NCBI GenBank assembly: GCA_016719015.1
Contig: JADKAZ010000002.1
Location: forward strand, 310,001 to 374,000
DNA: 64,000 nt
Direction: 5' to 3'
DNA from: Chitinophagaceae bacterium
Lineage (GTDB): Bacteria; Bacteroidota; Bacteroidia; Chitinophagales; Chitinophagaceae
The notes below the pieces were generated by a model that made no database searches, was not told where the DNA came from, and saw only the letters and a list, made by a program, of their open reading frames with translations. The position numbers were made by a program, and so were the translations under genes. Positions 1-8,453 of the stretch are shown in pieces; within the stretch, counting starts at the first letter, position 1; each line of letters opens with the position of its first letter.

Positions 1-54
1 ACTAACCTGACTGGTTATCGCCAGTTGATTGAGAAACTCGGATTAAGAAAGTAA
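1..54 (+). CDS. rpsO: 30S ribosomal protein S15, C-terminal end only
   Basis: Only the last 17 codons and the TAA stop are inside the window. They read TNLTGYRQLIEKLGLRK, which matches the conserved C-terminal tail of S15, the 16S rRNA-binding protein of the small-subunit platform. The gene is followed by a strong intrinsic terminator and then pnp, the rpsO-pnp order conserved in many bacteria. The start lies outside the window. Confidence 0.93.
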   Translation, partial: TNLTGYRQLIEKLGLRK

Positions 55-138
55 GACCAACCCTGCATTCCAAAAAGGAACCTGGGAAAAGTCATTGCGT
101 CCGAAGTTTAATTTATCAAATTGAATTTCGACATAAGC

Positions 139-179
139 TTATTCCCAACACCTTTCAGCTGTTGGGAATAACTGTTTTT
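139..179 (+). terminator. Intrinsic terminator of rpsO
   Basis: A perfect 12-bp stem, TTATTCCCAACA (139-150) with TGTTGGGAATAA (160-171), closes a 9-nt loop and is followed by a short T-rich tail. It sits 85 nt after the rpsO stop. The rest of the 300-nt rpsO-pnp gap (55-355) is AT-rich; I see no other clear element and no full promoter in it. Confidence 0.85.
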
Positions 180-355
180 AGACTACCATTTATTCCGTTG
201 TTTTAATACTTTTCCTGATGACCGAATGGAGGTAAAACTGGTAAGAATGTAATGCCGGAGATTGTATGGTCAATAAAACAACCGGTTAATAAAATTTTTC
301 TTTAAAAGTCTGAATGTTTTTAATACGGAACATCAGGCATCAAACATTGAACATT

Positions 356-2533
356 ATGTTACAACAACCAATTCGCAAAACATTTGATATAGGCGGTGGC
401 CGCATGGTTACCATTGAAACGGGCCGCCTTGCCCGCCAGGCCGATGGAGCTGTTACAGTTTCTATGGGAAATTGTGTGATTCTTGCAACAGTAGTTGCTA
501 ACAGGGAACCAAAAGAAGGTCAGAGCTTTTTCCCTTTATCTGTAGACTACCAGGAAAAATTTGCTGCTGCAGGTCGTATTCCAGGTTCTTTTTTTAAAAG
601 GGAAGCCAGGTTGAACGATTATGAAATTTTGACAAGCCGTTTGATTGACCGGGCCCTTCGTCCGTTGTTCCCGGAAGATTATCTATGCGAAGTACAGGTG
701 CTGTTATCATTAATTTCAAGTGATCCTGAAATAATGCCCGATGCAATGGCTTGTTTAGCCGCATCTGCCGCATTAGCAGTCTCAGATATTCCTATCAAAG
801 AAATAATATCGGAAGTAAGGGTGTCAAGAGTAAATGGAGAGTTTGTGGTAAATCCAACCCGTAGCCAAATGGAGTTGTCGGACATGGATTTCATCATTGC
901 TGCTACAGAGAAGAACCTGATGATGGTGGAAGGTGAGGCGCATGAGTGCAGCGAAGCTGATTTATGTAAAGCACTGGAGGTGGCACATGATGCTATCCGC
1001 ATACAGGTAAAGGCGCAGGAAGAACTCAGAGACCTGGCAGGTGTGAAAGGAAAAAGAGATTACAAAAAACCAGAGCAGGATGAAGCGTTAAAAGAAAAAG
1101 TATACGCTTTTGCACAACCTAAGGTTTATGAAATAGCAAAAGGAAAATTAGCCAAACATGAACGCAGCGATCGTTTTTCTGCGTTGCATGATGAGGTGAT
1201 GGCCCATATCAAAGCTGGCTTCGAATTGCCGGAAGGTTCTGAAATGCCTTCACTTACGAAAAAGCTGACCACTGTTTATTACAGCGATCTGCAATACGAC
1301 GTAGTAAGGGATATGATTTTGGATGAGAAAATCCGTCTCGATGGTCGTGAACTTGAGACTGTTCGTCCGCTGGATATGGAAGTGGATGTATTGCCTTCTC
1401 CACATGGAGCAGCCCTGTTTACAAGAGGTGAAACACAATCACTTACAACTGTTACTTTAGGTACTCCATTAGATGAATTATTGGTTGAAAGTGCTGCAAA
1501 ATCAGTTGATTCCAAGTTCTTTTTGCACTATAATTTTCCTCCCTTTTCTACCGGTGAGGTGAAGATGATGAGAGGGCAGAGTCGCCGTGAAGTAGGGCAT
1601 GGTAACCTGGCTATGCGTTCATTAAAACAAATGATGCCAACAGGTGATTTTCCGTATACCGTTAGGGTAGTAAGTGATATCCTTGAGTCAAATGGTTCAT
1701 CATCTATGGCTACAGTTTGTGCCGGTTCTCTTGCCCTGATGGATGCTGGGATTCCTTTCCCAAAACATTTGAGTGGTGTAGCAATGGGATTAATTTCAAA
1801 AGGTGATAAGTATGCAATCCTCACAGATATTTTAGGTGATGAAGATCATCTTGGTGATATGGACTTTAAAGTAACCGGGACAAGAGATGGTATCTGCGGT
1901 GTACAGATGGATATTAAAGTAGATGGTTTGAAAATGGAAGTAATGCAGCAGGCATTGGATCAGGCCCGTCGTGGTCGTTTACATATTCTTGATGCCATGT
2001 ATAATTGTATACCAGCAGCGAGGAGCGAGGTAAAACCACATGCACCAAGAATGGTGAAGTTGTTTATTGATAAAGAATTCATCGGTGCTGTTATCGGGCC
2101 AGGTGGTAAAGTGATACAGGAAATTCAAAGAGAAACCGGAGCTACTATTAACCTGGAGGAAGTGAATGGCCGGGGTGAGATCAGTATTTTCTGTGTAAAT
2201 AAAGACGGTGTTGACAGAGCTGTTTCCTGGATTAATGGAATTGTAGCGGTGCCACAGGTTGGTGATGTGTATGAGGCTACTGTGAAGTCCATCATGCCAT
2301 TTGGCGCTTTTGTTGAATTTATGCCTGGCAAACAAGGGTTGGTGCATATCAGCGAAGTAAGCTGGAAACGCTTAGAAACACTGGAAGGCTTAGTGCATGA
2401 AGGTGATGTGATGAAAGTGAAGCTGATTGGTACTGATCCTAAATCGGGCAAATTCAAATTATCGAGAAAGATTTTGATGCCTAAACCGGATGGGCAACCA
2501 AGAGAAGAACAAAGACCGCCGCAAGGCAATTAA
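356..2533 (+). CDS. pnp: Polyribonucleotide nucleotidyltransferase (PNPase)
   Basis: PNPase degrades RNA phosphorolytically from the 3' end and is a trimeric cytoplasmic exonuclease. The 725-residue product shows two RNase PH-like cores separated by a helical domain, then a KH domain with FIGAVIGPGGK near residue 575 and an S1 domain starting around GDVYEATVKSIMPFGAFVEF. Length matches the family (about 700-720). I chose the ATG at 356 (MLQQPIRKTFDIGGG) rather than the in-frame ATG at 314, because family members begin a few residues before the F-D-I-G-G-G stretch. The C-terminus ends in a short charged tail without an RNase E-binding extension I can recognise. A terminator follows directly. 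Confidence 0.97.
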   Translation: MLQQPIRKTFDIGGGRMVTIETGRLARQADGAVTVSMGNCVILATVVANREPKEGQSFFPLSVDYQEKFAAAGRIPGSFFKREARLNDYEILTSRLIDRALRPLFPEDYLCEVQVLLSLISSDPEIMPDAMACLAASAALAVSDIPIKEIISEVRVSRVNGEFVVNPTRSQMELSDMDFIIAATEKNLMMVEGEAHECSEADLCKALEVAHDAIRIQVKAQEELRDLAGVKGKRDYKKPEQDEALKEKVYAFAQPKVYEIAKGKLAKHERSDRFSALHDEVMAHIKAGFELPEGSEMPSLTKKLTTVYYSDLQYDVVRDMILDEKIRLDGRELETVRPLDMEVDVLPSPHGAALFTRGETQSLTTVTLGTPLDELLVESAAKSVDSKFFLHYNFPPFSTGEVKMMRGQSRREVGHGNLAMRSLKQMMPTGDFPYTVRVVSDILESNGSSSMATVCAGSLALMDAGIPFPKHLSGVAMGLISKGDKYAILTDILGDEDHLGDMDFKVTGTRDGICGVQMDIKVDGLKMEVMQQALDQARRGRLHILDAMYNCIPAARSEVKPHAPRMVKLFIDKEFIGAVIGPGGKVIQEIQRETGATINLEEVNGRGEISIFCVNKDGVDRAVSWINGIVAVPQVGDVYEATVKSIMPFGAFVEFMPGKQGLVHISEVSWKRLETLEGLVHEGDVMKVKLIGTDPKSGKFKLSRKILMPKPDGQPREEQRPPQGN

Positions 2534-2543
2534 TAATACTTTC

Positions 2544-2569
2544 AAAACCCTGAGTAATCAGGGTTTTTT
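2544..2569 (+). terminator. Intrinsic terminator of pnp
   Basis: AAAACCCTGA (2544-2553), loop GTAA, TCAGGGTTTT (2558-2567) form a perfect 10-bp stem ending in a T tract. It lies between pnp and prmA, only about 10 nt before the prmA start codon, so prmA needs readthrough or a promoter inside this short gap. Confidence 0.88.
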
Positions 2570-2578
2570 AATTTACTT

Positions 2579-3394
2579 ATGACTCAATACATACAAATTG
2601 AAATCCGGAATATTTCACCAGAACAATCAGATATGTTGATTGCAGAACTGAATGTAATTGGGTTTGATGGATTTGAAGAGGAAGAAAATGTGCTCAAAGC
2701 TTTCATACCAGCAAAAGATTTTGATGAAGGTTCTGTTAATGAGATTGCCCAAAAGCATGCTGTTACATATATTAAATCTCACATAGAAGAGACAAACTGG
2801 AATGCAGTTTGGGAATCAAATTTTCAACCGGTAGTGGTAGATGATTTTGTCGGCATCCGGGCAAATTTTCATGAGCCGATAAACGGGGTAGAGCATGAGA
2901 TTGTTATTACTCCCAAAATGAGTTTTGGTACAGGACACCATGCCACAACTTTCCTGATGATTCAACAGATGCGGGATATTGATTTTTCAGGTAAAACAAT
3001 ATTTGATTTTGGCACAGGTACCGGAATTTTAGCCATCCTCGCTGAAAAGTTGGGTGCTGCAAAAATTCTTGCGGTAGACTATGACGAATGGAGTATTGCC
3101 AATACAGCCGAAAATCTTGAAAGAAATAATTGTATTAAATCTGAGTTGAAAAAAGCTGATAACGCAGAGGGCAGAGAAAGCTTTGATATTATTCTTGCCA
3201 ACATAAATAAGAACGTAATACTTGACAATTTTTCTGCATTGGTTCAACAACTAGCTCCCGGTGGTATTCTTTTATTAAGCGGTCTGTTAATTGATGACGA
3301 GAATGATATCCATGCCCATGCAAGTAAATATCCTTTGATTTTCAACGGTAAAGCCACAAGAAACAACTGGATTTGCTTAAGGTTTAGCCATTAA
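2579..3394 (+). CDS. prmA: Ribosomal protein L11 methyltransferase
   Basis: PrmA uses S-adenosylmethionine to trimethylate ribosomal protein L11. The 271-residue protein has the family's N-terminal substrate-recognition domain (about 1-100), the PKMSFGTGHHATT segment (112-124) and the SAM-binding motif DFGTGTGILAI (143-153), followed by VDYDE and LANINKN. Length is close to that of other PrmA proteins (about 290; Bacteroidota forms are somewhat shorter). The ATG at 2579 lies just after the pnp terminator and no other upstream start is available. Confidence 0.95.
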   Translation: MTQYIQIEIRNISPEQSDMLIAELNVIGFDGFEEEENVLKAFIPAKDFDEGSVNEIAQKHAVTYIKSHIEETNWNAVWESNFQPVVVDDFVGIRANFHEPINGVEHEIVITPKMSFGTGHHATTFLMIQQMRDIDFSGKTIFDFGTGTGILAILAEKLGAAKILAVDYDEWSIANTAENLERNNCIKSELKKADNAEGRESFDIILANINKNVILDNFSALVQQLAPGGILLLSGLLIDDENDIHAHASKYPLIFNGKATRNNWICLRFSH

Positions 3395-3444
3395 GAGAAC
3401 ATTATTATGTAATTAAATTAATATTACCACTTTCGATTTTTGCT

Positions 3445-3452
3445 TATTTTTG
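3445..3452 (+). promoter_or_regulatory. -7 promoter box candidate for plsY
   Basis: TATTTTTG fits the Bacteroidota -7 consensus TAnnTTTG, 43 nt before the plsY ATG. No convincing TTTG -33 box lies 19-21 nt upstream, so the call rests on the -7 box alone. Confidence 0.4.
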
Positions 3453-3495
3453 TTCTCCGGTTTATTACAAAATAAACTGGTAAGAACAAGGTTCT

Positions 3496-4161
3496 ATGAA
3501 CGAACTATTACTGATTCTTCTGGCATATCTGATTGGCAGCATTCCTACATCTGTGTGGGTTAGTCAGCATTTTTTTGACATAGACATCCGTGACTATGGT
3601 AGTGGAAATGCTGGTGCTACTAATACCTACCGGGTTCTTGGACCAAAATGGGGTACCGTTGTTATGGTAGCTGATATGCTGAAAGGAGTATTGGCTGTTA
3701 AACTTGCTTTACTACTTCCAGAATACGCTGACAGCGAAGTCAATCTTCAAAACCTTCAAACTGGATTAGGCCTGGCCGCAGTTATCGGACACATCTTTCC
3801 TATCTGGGCCGATTTTCGTGGTGGAAAAGGTGTCGCCACATTGTTTGGCCTTGTACTCGGGATTTCCCCTTTTACTGCCATGGGCTGTGTGGGGATTTTT
3901 ATCCTCGTTTTGTACCTTACACGGTTTGTTTCATTAAGTTCAATTTTAGCAAGTATTGCGTTTCCTATTTTTATCTTGGTAATTTTTAATGTGGAGAACC
4001 CAGCTTATCGTGTTTTCGCCATTGCTGTTGCTATGATGGTCTTACTAACTCACCAAAAGAATATCGGTCGTTTATTAAACGGGAATGAAAGCAAAGTCCC
4101 AATTCTCAAGAACCGTGACCGTCGCCGGCAGCGCCGCCGTGACAATACTTCTGGTCACTAA
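3496..4161 (+). CDS. plsY: Glycerol-3-phosphate acyltransferase PlsY
   Basis: PlsY is an integral membrane acyltransferase that moves an acyl group from acyl-phosphate to sn-glycerol-3-phosphate, the first step of phospholipid synthesis. The 221-residue protein is hydrophobic with several membrane segments and shows the family motifs GSGNAGATNTYR (about 36-47) and DFRGGKGVAT (about 105-114). The C-terminus carries a very basic tail, RDRRRQRRRD, expected on the cytoplasmic side. The ATG at 3496 gives the usual N-terminus beginning in the first membrane helix. Confidence 0.95.
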   Translation: MNELLLILLAYLIGSIPTSVWVSQHFFDIDIRDYGSGNAGATNTYRVLGPKWGTVVMVADMLKGVLAVKLALLLPEYADSEVNLQNLQTGLGLAAVIGHIFPIWADFRGGKGVATLFGLVLGISPFTAMGCVGIFILVLYLTRFVSLSSILASIAFPIFILVIFNVENPAYRVFAIAVAMMVLLTHQKNIGRLLNGNESKVPILKNRDRRRQRRRDNTSGH

Positions 4162-4260
4162 GATTAAGAAGTAAAAAAAACTTACCTTAAAGCATTAAAA
4201 TATTTTTTCATTTTAACAACCCGGTATGATGATTGAACGTCATTGTAAAAAACTTACTAT

Positions 4261-5073
4261 ATGATACAAAAAATAACGTCATTTTTCATTGTAGCAGCTT
4301 TTTTGGTTGCTTGTTCTAAGAATGCTCTGACCGGAAAGAGTCAGCTGACATTATTACCTGAAGCTGAACTACAGACAATGGCTACAGGAGAATACCAGAC
4401 TTTTCTTTCTACCAATAAAGTAGTGGGTGTTTCAAATAACAGAGATGCAGAAATGGTAAACAGGGTAGGCCAGCGAATTGTAAAAGCTGTTCAGACATAT
4501 TATGCCGATAAGGGTATGAGTGATAAACTGACCGGGTTTAAATGGGAGACAAACCTTGTTGAAGATAAAGCAGTGAATGCCTGGTGCATGCCGGGTGGCA
4601 AAATTGTAGTCTACACAGGTATACTGCCCGTTACCCAAAATGAGGCTGCATTAGCTGCTGTAATGGGTCATGAGGTTTCTCATGCCTTATTGCAACATGG
4701 TAATCAGCGGATGAGCCAGGGGCTTTTACAACAATTAGGAGGAGTGGCTCTTTCAGTTGCAGTGGCTGATAAACCCGCAGAAACTCAAAACCTCTTTTTA
4801 ACAGCGTATGGAGTTGGATCAAATGTGGCAGTTATGCTTCCTTTTTCCCGTAAGCATGAATTAGAAGCGGATAGATATGGATTAATTTGGACAGCGATGG
4901 CTGGTTATAATCCACAGGAAGCAATTGGTCTTTGGGAAAGAATGGAAAAATTATCTAATGGGCAAAAGCCACCAGAATTTCTTAGCACACACCCTTCTGA
5001 AGGCCGCCGCATTGAACAATTACAAAAATATATGCCTGAAGCTTTAAGTTATTATAAGCCAACAGGAAAATAA
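4261..5073 (+). CDS. M48-family zinc metalloprotease, lipoprotein
   Basis: A predicted outer-membrane or periplasmic protease of the M48 (HtpX/Oma1/BepA-like) family. A signal peptide ends in the lipobox LVAC with Cys18. The zinc motif HEVSH lies at 137-141 within VMGHEVSHALLQHG, and the third-ligand region HELEADRYG follows at about residue 199, both typical of M48B loipP/YcaL-type lipoproteins. Length (270) matches those single-domain periplasmic members, which act in envelope protein quality control; the substrate cannot be read from the sequence. It is a single-gene unit closed by its own terminator. Confidence 0.92.
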   Translation: MIQKITSFFIVAAFLVACSKNALTGKSQLTLLPEAELQTMATGEYQTFLSTNKVVGVSNNRDAEMVNRVGQRIVKAVQTYYADKGMSDKLTGFKWETNLVEDKAVNAWCMPGGKIVVYTGILPVTQNEAALAAVMGHEVSHALLQHGNQRMSQGLLQQLGGVALSVAVADKPAETQNLFLTAYGVGSNVAVMLPFSRKHELEADRYGLIWTAMAGYNPQEAIGLWERMEKLSNGQKPPEFLSTHPSEGRRIEQLQKYMPEALSYYKPTGK

Positions 5074-5088
5074 ATATGCATTTTTAAG

Positions 5089-5123
5089 AAAAACCCGTTC
5101 AAAAAACCTTTGAAGGGGTTTTT
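5089..5123 (+). terminator. Intrinsic terminator after the M48 protease gene
   Basis: AAAAACCC-G-TTCAAA pairs with TTTGAA-G-GGGTTTTT around the 5-nt loop AAACC, with one G-G mismatch. The 3' arm ends in five Ts. Confidence 0.82.
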
Positions 5124-5158
5124 CTTTGTGTAAAGCTTCCACAATACGTTATTTTCAT

Positions 5159-5166
5159 TACCTTTG
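5159..5166 (+). promoter_or_regulatory. -7 promoter box candidate for the DUF3052-like gene
   Basis: TACCTTTG, immediately followed by CAGC, matches the Bacteroidota TAnnTTTG box. It is about 80 nt before the chosen start at 5245. No clear -33 TTTG at the right distance. Confidence 0.4.
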
Positions 5167-5244
5167 CAGCCCCTGCTATGAGAACTCTGTCATTTATTCC
5201 AGGAACCGGGATGTTTGTCAGAAACCTTTAAATCTCTTCTAAGT

Positions 5245-5694
5245 ATGTCACAAACTGTTTTTGAAAAGTTACAACTGGCAGACGAAAAGAATCTCTTAAT
5301 TCAGGGTTTGCCATCATCTATCGAGAAACAATTCAGCAAATTGTCCTTTTGTAAAAACATGACGCCGTTGTTAAAAACACGGAAAATTGACTTTGCATTA
5401 GTATTCGCTGTAAGCGAAAACCAGCTGAATGGAATCCTTAAAGATGTAATGCCTTCACTGAAAGACGGGTCTAAATTCTGGGTAGCCTACCCAAAAACTA
5501 CCTCTAAAATTGTTACAGACCTCAACCGTGATCGTAGCTGGAACAGGCTGACTAACGATGGCTATGAAAGCATCGAAAGAGTTGAGCTTGACCATGTATG
5601 GAGTGCTATGCGGTTTGTAAAGGGTGATGAGAATGCTAGAGATGGTGAAGTAGCTATGTCCCGAAAAAGGGAATCTGCTGCGATGGCAGAATAG
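5245..5694 (+). CDS. DUF3052-like protein of unknown function
   Basis: A 149-residue soluble protein with no signal peptide. The segment KFWVAYPKTTSKIVTDLNRDR followed by the C-terminal VELDHVWSAMRFVKG resembles the DUF3052 family, whose members share a W-[VI]-[AS]-[YW]-P-K motif and end in a W-S-x-x-[KR]-F-V motif. No catalytic residues are known for that family. The ATG at 5245 (MSQTVFEKLQL) is preferred; a TTG at 5215 would add ten residues but is a weak start. A near-perfect terminator closes the gene, so it appears monocistronic. Confidence 0.75.
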   Translation: MSQTVFEKLQLADEKNLLIQGLPSSIEKQFSKLSFCKNMTPLLKTRKIDFALVFAVSENQLNGILKDVMPSLKDGSKFWVAYPKTTSKIVTDLNRDRSWNRLTNDGYESIERVELDHVWSAMRFVKGDENARDGEVAMSRKRESAAMAE

Positions 5695-5721
5695 ACACCA
5701 GTTATATTTAAAATGTATTTA

Positions 5722-5752
5722 GGTTTGTTGCGAAAGCAACAAACCTTTTTTT
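5722..5752 (+). terminator. Perfect intrinsic terminator abutting the next start codon
   Basis: GGTTTGTTGC (5722-5731), tetraloop GAAA, GCAACAAACC (5736-5745) and seven Ts (5746-5752). The ATG of the CYTH gene begins at the very next base. Confidence 0.92.
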
Positions 5753-6274
5753 ATGGTTTTTTTGAATATTGAAATAAAAGCAAGATGCAGTGATGCTTTG
5801 TTTGTCCGGGATTATCTGGTTTCAAACGGAGCTGATTTTAAAGGAGTGGATGAACAAACAGATACTTACTTCAATGTAGCAAACGGAAGATTGAAACTGC
5901 GGGAGGGAAATATTGAGAACAACCTGATTTATTACGAAAGAAACGATCAGGCTGGTCCCAAAGGCTCACATTTTAACCTGGTAAAAGTAGAAGATGCAGC
6001 CGGATTAAAGGAAGTGCTGGCTATGGCAAACGGTATTAAAGTGGTTGTAAAGAAAAGAAGAGAAATTTATTTTATTGACAATGTCAAGTTTCACATTGAT
6101 GAAGTACCGGGACTTGGTTCGTTTGTAGAAATAGAAGCCGGAAACAGGTTTGAAGATATACCGCAGGAAAAGTTAGAGGAACAATGTGCTTTTTATCTAA
6201 AGCAATTCATGATAAAAAGTGAAGACCTGGTAGAAGTGTCTTATAGTGATATGCTATTAGCAAAAATTATTTAA
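5753..6274 (+). CDS. CYTH-domain protein (class IV adenylate cyclase / triphosphatase-like)
   Basis: CYTH proteins bind triphosphate compounds with divalent metal inside a beta tunnel; members are adenylate cyclases or thiamine/inorganic triphosphatases. The N-terminus reads NIEIKA (residues 5-10), the ExExK motif with the first Glu replaced by Asn, followed by YFNVANGRLKLREG, YYERND, and a C-terminal FHIDEVPGLGSFVEIE, which contains conserved acidic metal-site residues. The 173-residue length is typical of the bacterial class IV cyclase-like group. Activity cannot be chosen from sequence alone. Because the motif is at the extreme N-terminus, the start must be at or very near the ATG at 5753, directly behind a terminator T tract. 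The 3' end overlaps dnaG tail-to-tail by 8 nt. Confidence 0.85.
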   Translation: MVFLNIEIKARCSDALFVRDYLVSNGADFKGVDEQTDTYFNVANGRLKLREGNIENNLIYYERNDQAGPKGSHFNLVKVEDAAGLKEVLAMANGIKVVVKKRREIYFIDNVKFHIDEVPGLGSFVEIEAGNRFEDIPQEKLEEQCAFYLKQFMIKSEDLVEVSYSDMLLAKII

Positions 6275-8300
6275 GTATAACGGCACCCATTTTTTTAGTT
6301 AGTTCCATTTCCATTTTTTTTAAATGTTCATGTGTCTGGTGCAGCATACTGAATTCTTCCGGTGTGTGTTGTTTTTCTAAATCAAGCTGGTTCTCGAGTA
6401 ACATTCTTTTGATTTTGCGAAGCTTAAGATAATTAACAGCCGAATCTACGCCTTCGTTTGTTTTGTCTTCATCCATTTTCAGGTAGCGCATTAATTTTTC
6501 TTCATTATCCGGGGCGATCGTTTTGATAAAATCTTCATAGCTCTGCTCAAAAAGGTTTTTTTGATAGCCTGTTGCCTGGCTAAACTCCCGTCTCCAGTGA
6601 TCACTTTCTTCATATGGAAAGTTGAGCAGTGAAACAGCCAGAGTGCTAAGCTTTGTATCAGGATGATAAATAAAATAATTTTTATTAATGGTGGAGCGGT
6701 CTTGTTGTAATAATTCTTTAAAAGCTGCAATGAGGCGTATCACATCTGTATTGTCGATAAGGCTTTCATCCACCATCTCTTCCAGGATATGTTCTGCTAC
6801 CAGTTTAGTGTCATCCCATTTTTTAATACCATATTCAAGTAAGATCCGGGCTACTTCCCGTTCCTGCAATTCATCTTTGAATAATAAGTTGAAAGTGGCG
6901 TCATCATAATTGGTTTGTTCAGCCTGTTTTGCATTTTCTTCCTGTTGTTTAGCCTCTTCAAAAGGTAGCTTTCTTTCCTGTGTTGAAATTCTATCCCGTA
7001 TGAATTTATTAACCAGAGCATGCAAACCCCCTTCGTCAATTTTTAAAATTTCAGAGCAATGCTTTATATAATCCTGCTGCTTGGTAAAATCTTCTGCTTT
7101 GTTAATTTTGGAAATGGTTTCCGCCATGCGGTTTACCACTTCAGATTTTTTGACCGAGTCATTTCCTGCATCTTTCAATGCAACTTCTAATTGAAAGAGA
7201 ATAAAATCTTTTTTATTCTTCTGTATGAACTCCCGGAAGTCTGTCGCACCGACCTTGTTTACATAACTGTCCGGGTCTTCTTTATCAGGAATCAGTACCA
7301 GCTTTACATTCAACCCTTCTTCCAGTGCTAAATCCAATCCCCGCAGAGCGGCTTTTACACCAGCAGCATCGCCATCATAAATAATCGTTAGGTTGTTGCT
7401 GTATTTTCTAATCAGGCGAAGTTGATCCGGTGTTAATGATGTGCCGCCACTGGCGACTACATTTTCTATTCCTGCCTGGTGAAGTGAAACAACATCTGTA
7501 TAGCCTTCTACGAGCAAACATTCATCAGCCTTGTCAATAGCCTGTCTTGCAAACCACGAGCCGTAGAGGATTTTACTTTTGATATAAATCTCGTTCTCCG
7601 GGGTATTTATATATTTCGGGGCTTTATCATTGCTTTTTAAAATCCTGGCGCCAAAGCCCAATACTTTACCGCTATGATTATGAATCGGAAAGATGATTCT
7701 GCCACGGTAATTGTCCATCAATTGCTCGTTGCGATTGGCCACCAAACCTGTCTTTAGCAGTAATTCCGTATTGTATTGTTTGGCAATGGCCTCTTTAGTA
7801 AACGCATCTCTTTGTTCCGGTGAGTAACCTATTTGGAATTTCTTAATGATGTCTTCTCTGAACCCCCGTTCTTTTAAATAACTGAGTCCAATATCCTGCC
7901 CTTCTTCGGTCTCCAATAATTGTGTGGTGAAGAATTGCTGTGCAAAAGCATTGATAATGTAAAGACTTTCGGCCGCCTGCATTTGTTCCCGCTGTTCATT
8001 ACTCTGAAAAGTTTCTTCAATCTCAATGCCGTATTTATTTGCCAGCCATTTCAATGCATCTACGTAGCTGTACTTTTCATGCTCCATTATGAAGCTGATC
8101 GTATTGCCCGCCTTACCACACCCAAAACATTTGTATAATTCCTTAGCAGGTGAAACGGTGAACGAAGGGGTTTTTTCGTTATGAAAAGGGCAGAGGCCAA
8201 GATAGTTAGAGCCTCTTTTTTTTAGTTTTACAAAGCCCCCGATAACATCCAGTATATCACGACGGCCAAGTATCTGTTGTATGGTAGTTTGGGTGATCAC
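6267..8300 (-). CDS. dnaG: DNA primase
   Basis: DnaG makes RNA primers at the replication fork. The 677-residue protein has the N-terminal zinc-binding domain (Cys37, His40, Cys58, Cys61 in CPFH...CFGC), the RNA polymerase core with the TOPRIM motif LLVEGYTDVVSL near residue 265 and YDGDAAGVKAA about 45 residues later, and a C-terminal helicase-binding region. It is about 100 residues longer than the E. coli enzyme, the extra length being in the charged C-terminal part (around EERKLPFEEAKQQEENAKQ). Its stop codon overlaps the end of the convergent CYTH gene. The start MITQTTIQQILGRR is the usual primase N-terminus. Confidence 0.97.
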   Translation of the reverse strand: MITQTTIQQILGRRDILDVIGGFVKLKKRGSNYLGLCPFHNEKTPSFTVSPAKELYKCFGCGKAGNTISFIMEHEKYSYVDALKWLANKYGIEIEETFQSNEQREQMQAAESLYIINAFAQQFFTTQLLETEEGQDIGLSYLKERGFREDIIKKFQIGYSPEQRDAFTKEAIAKQYNTELLLKTGLVANRNEQLMDNYRGRIIFPIHNHSGKVLGFGARILKSNDKAPKYINTPENEIYIKSKILYGSWFARQAIDKADECLLVEGYTDVVSLHQAGIENVVASGGTSLTPDQLRLIRKYSNNLTIIYDGDAAGVKAALRGLDLALEEGLNVKLVLIPDKEDPDSYVNKVGATDFREFIQKNKKDFILFQLEVALKDAGNDSVKKSEVVNRMAETISKINKAEDFTKQQDYIKHCSEILKIDEGGLHALVNKFIRDRISTQERKLPFEEAKQQEENAKQAEQTNYDDATFNLLFKDELQEREVARILLEYGIKKWDDTKLVAEHILEEMVDESLIDNTDVIRLIAAFKELLQQDRSTINKNYFIYHPDTKLSTLAVSLLNFPYEESDHWRREFSQATGYQKNLFEQSYEDFIKTIAPDNEEKLMRYLKMDEDKTNEGVDSAVNYLKLRKIKRMLLENQLDLEKQHTPEEFSMLHQTHEHLKKMEMELTKKMGAVILK

Positions 8301-8357
8301 TGTTCACATTATCAGGACTGCGAATATAAGATATCTGTAATTCAGGAAACTGGAAAA

Positions 8358-8373
8358 TCACCCCTCAGGGTGA
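8358..8373. promoter_or_regulatory. Palindromic operator upstream of the histidine kinase operon
   Basis: TCACCC-CTCA-GGGTGA, preceded by AAAA. The same 6-4-6 palindrome recurs at 11236-11251 in front of the next operon, and in both cases exactly 22 nt separate it from a -7-like box. It occupies the place of a -33 box, which is absent. The LuxR-type regulator encoded in this operon is the natural candidate to bind it. Confidence 0.65.
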
Positions 8374-8395
8374 AGGGATAATTTATTTCTTCACC

Positions 8396-8403
8396 AATAT
8401 TTG
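8396..8403 (+). promoter_or_regulatory. -7-like box of the kinase operon
   Basis: AATATTTG, one mismatch to TAnnTTTG, 22 nt after the palindrome at 8358-8373. Transcription would start near 8410, leaving a leader of about 44 nt that contains an eight-codon ORF (8431-8457, MLEKLLLK) whose TGA overlaps the kinase ATG. Confidence 0.5.
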
Positions 8404-8453
8404 CTATCACCACGGTATTATATTTAACTTATGCTGGAAAAGCTATTGCTCAA

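Noticed and set aside
679..1002. Minus-strand open frame of 107 codons inside pnp
   Set aside because: Lies wholly inside a well-supported gene, has Ser/Ala-rich composition typical of antisense frames and no domain.
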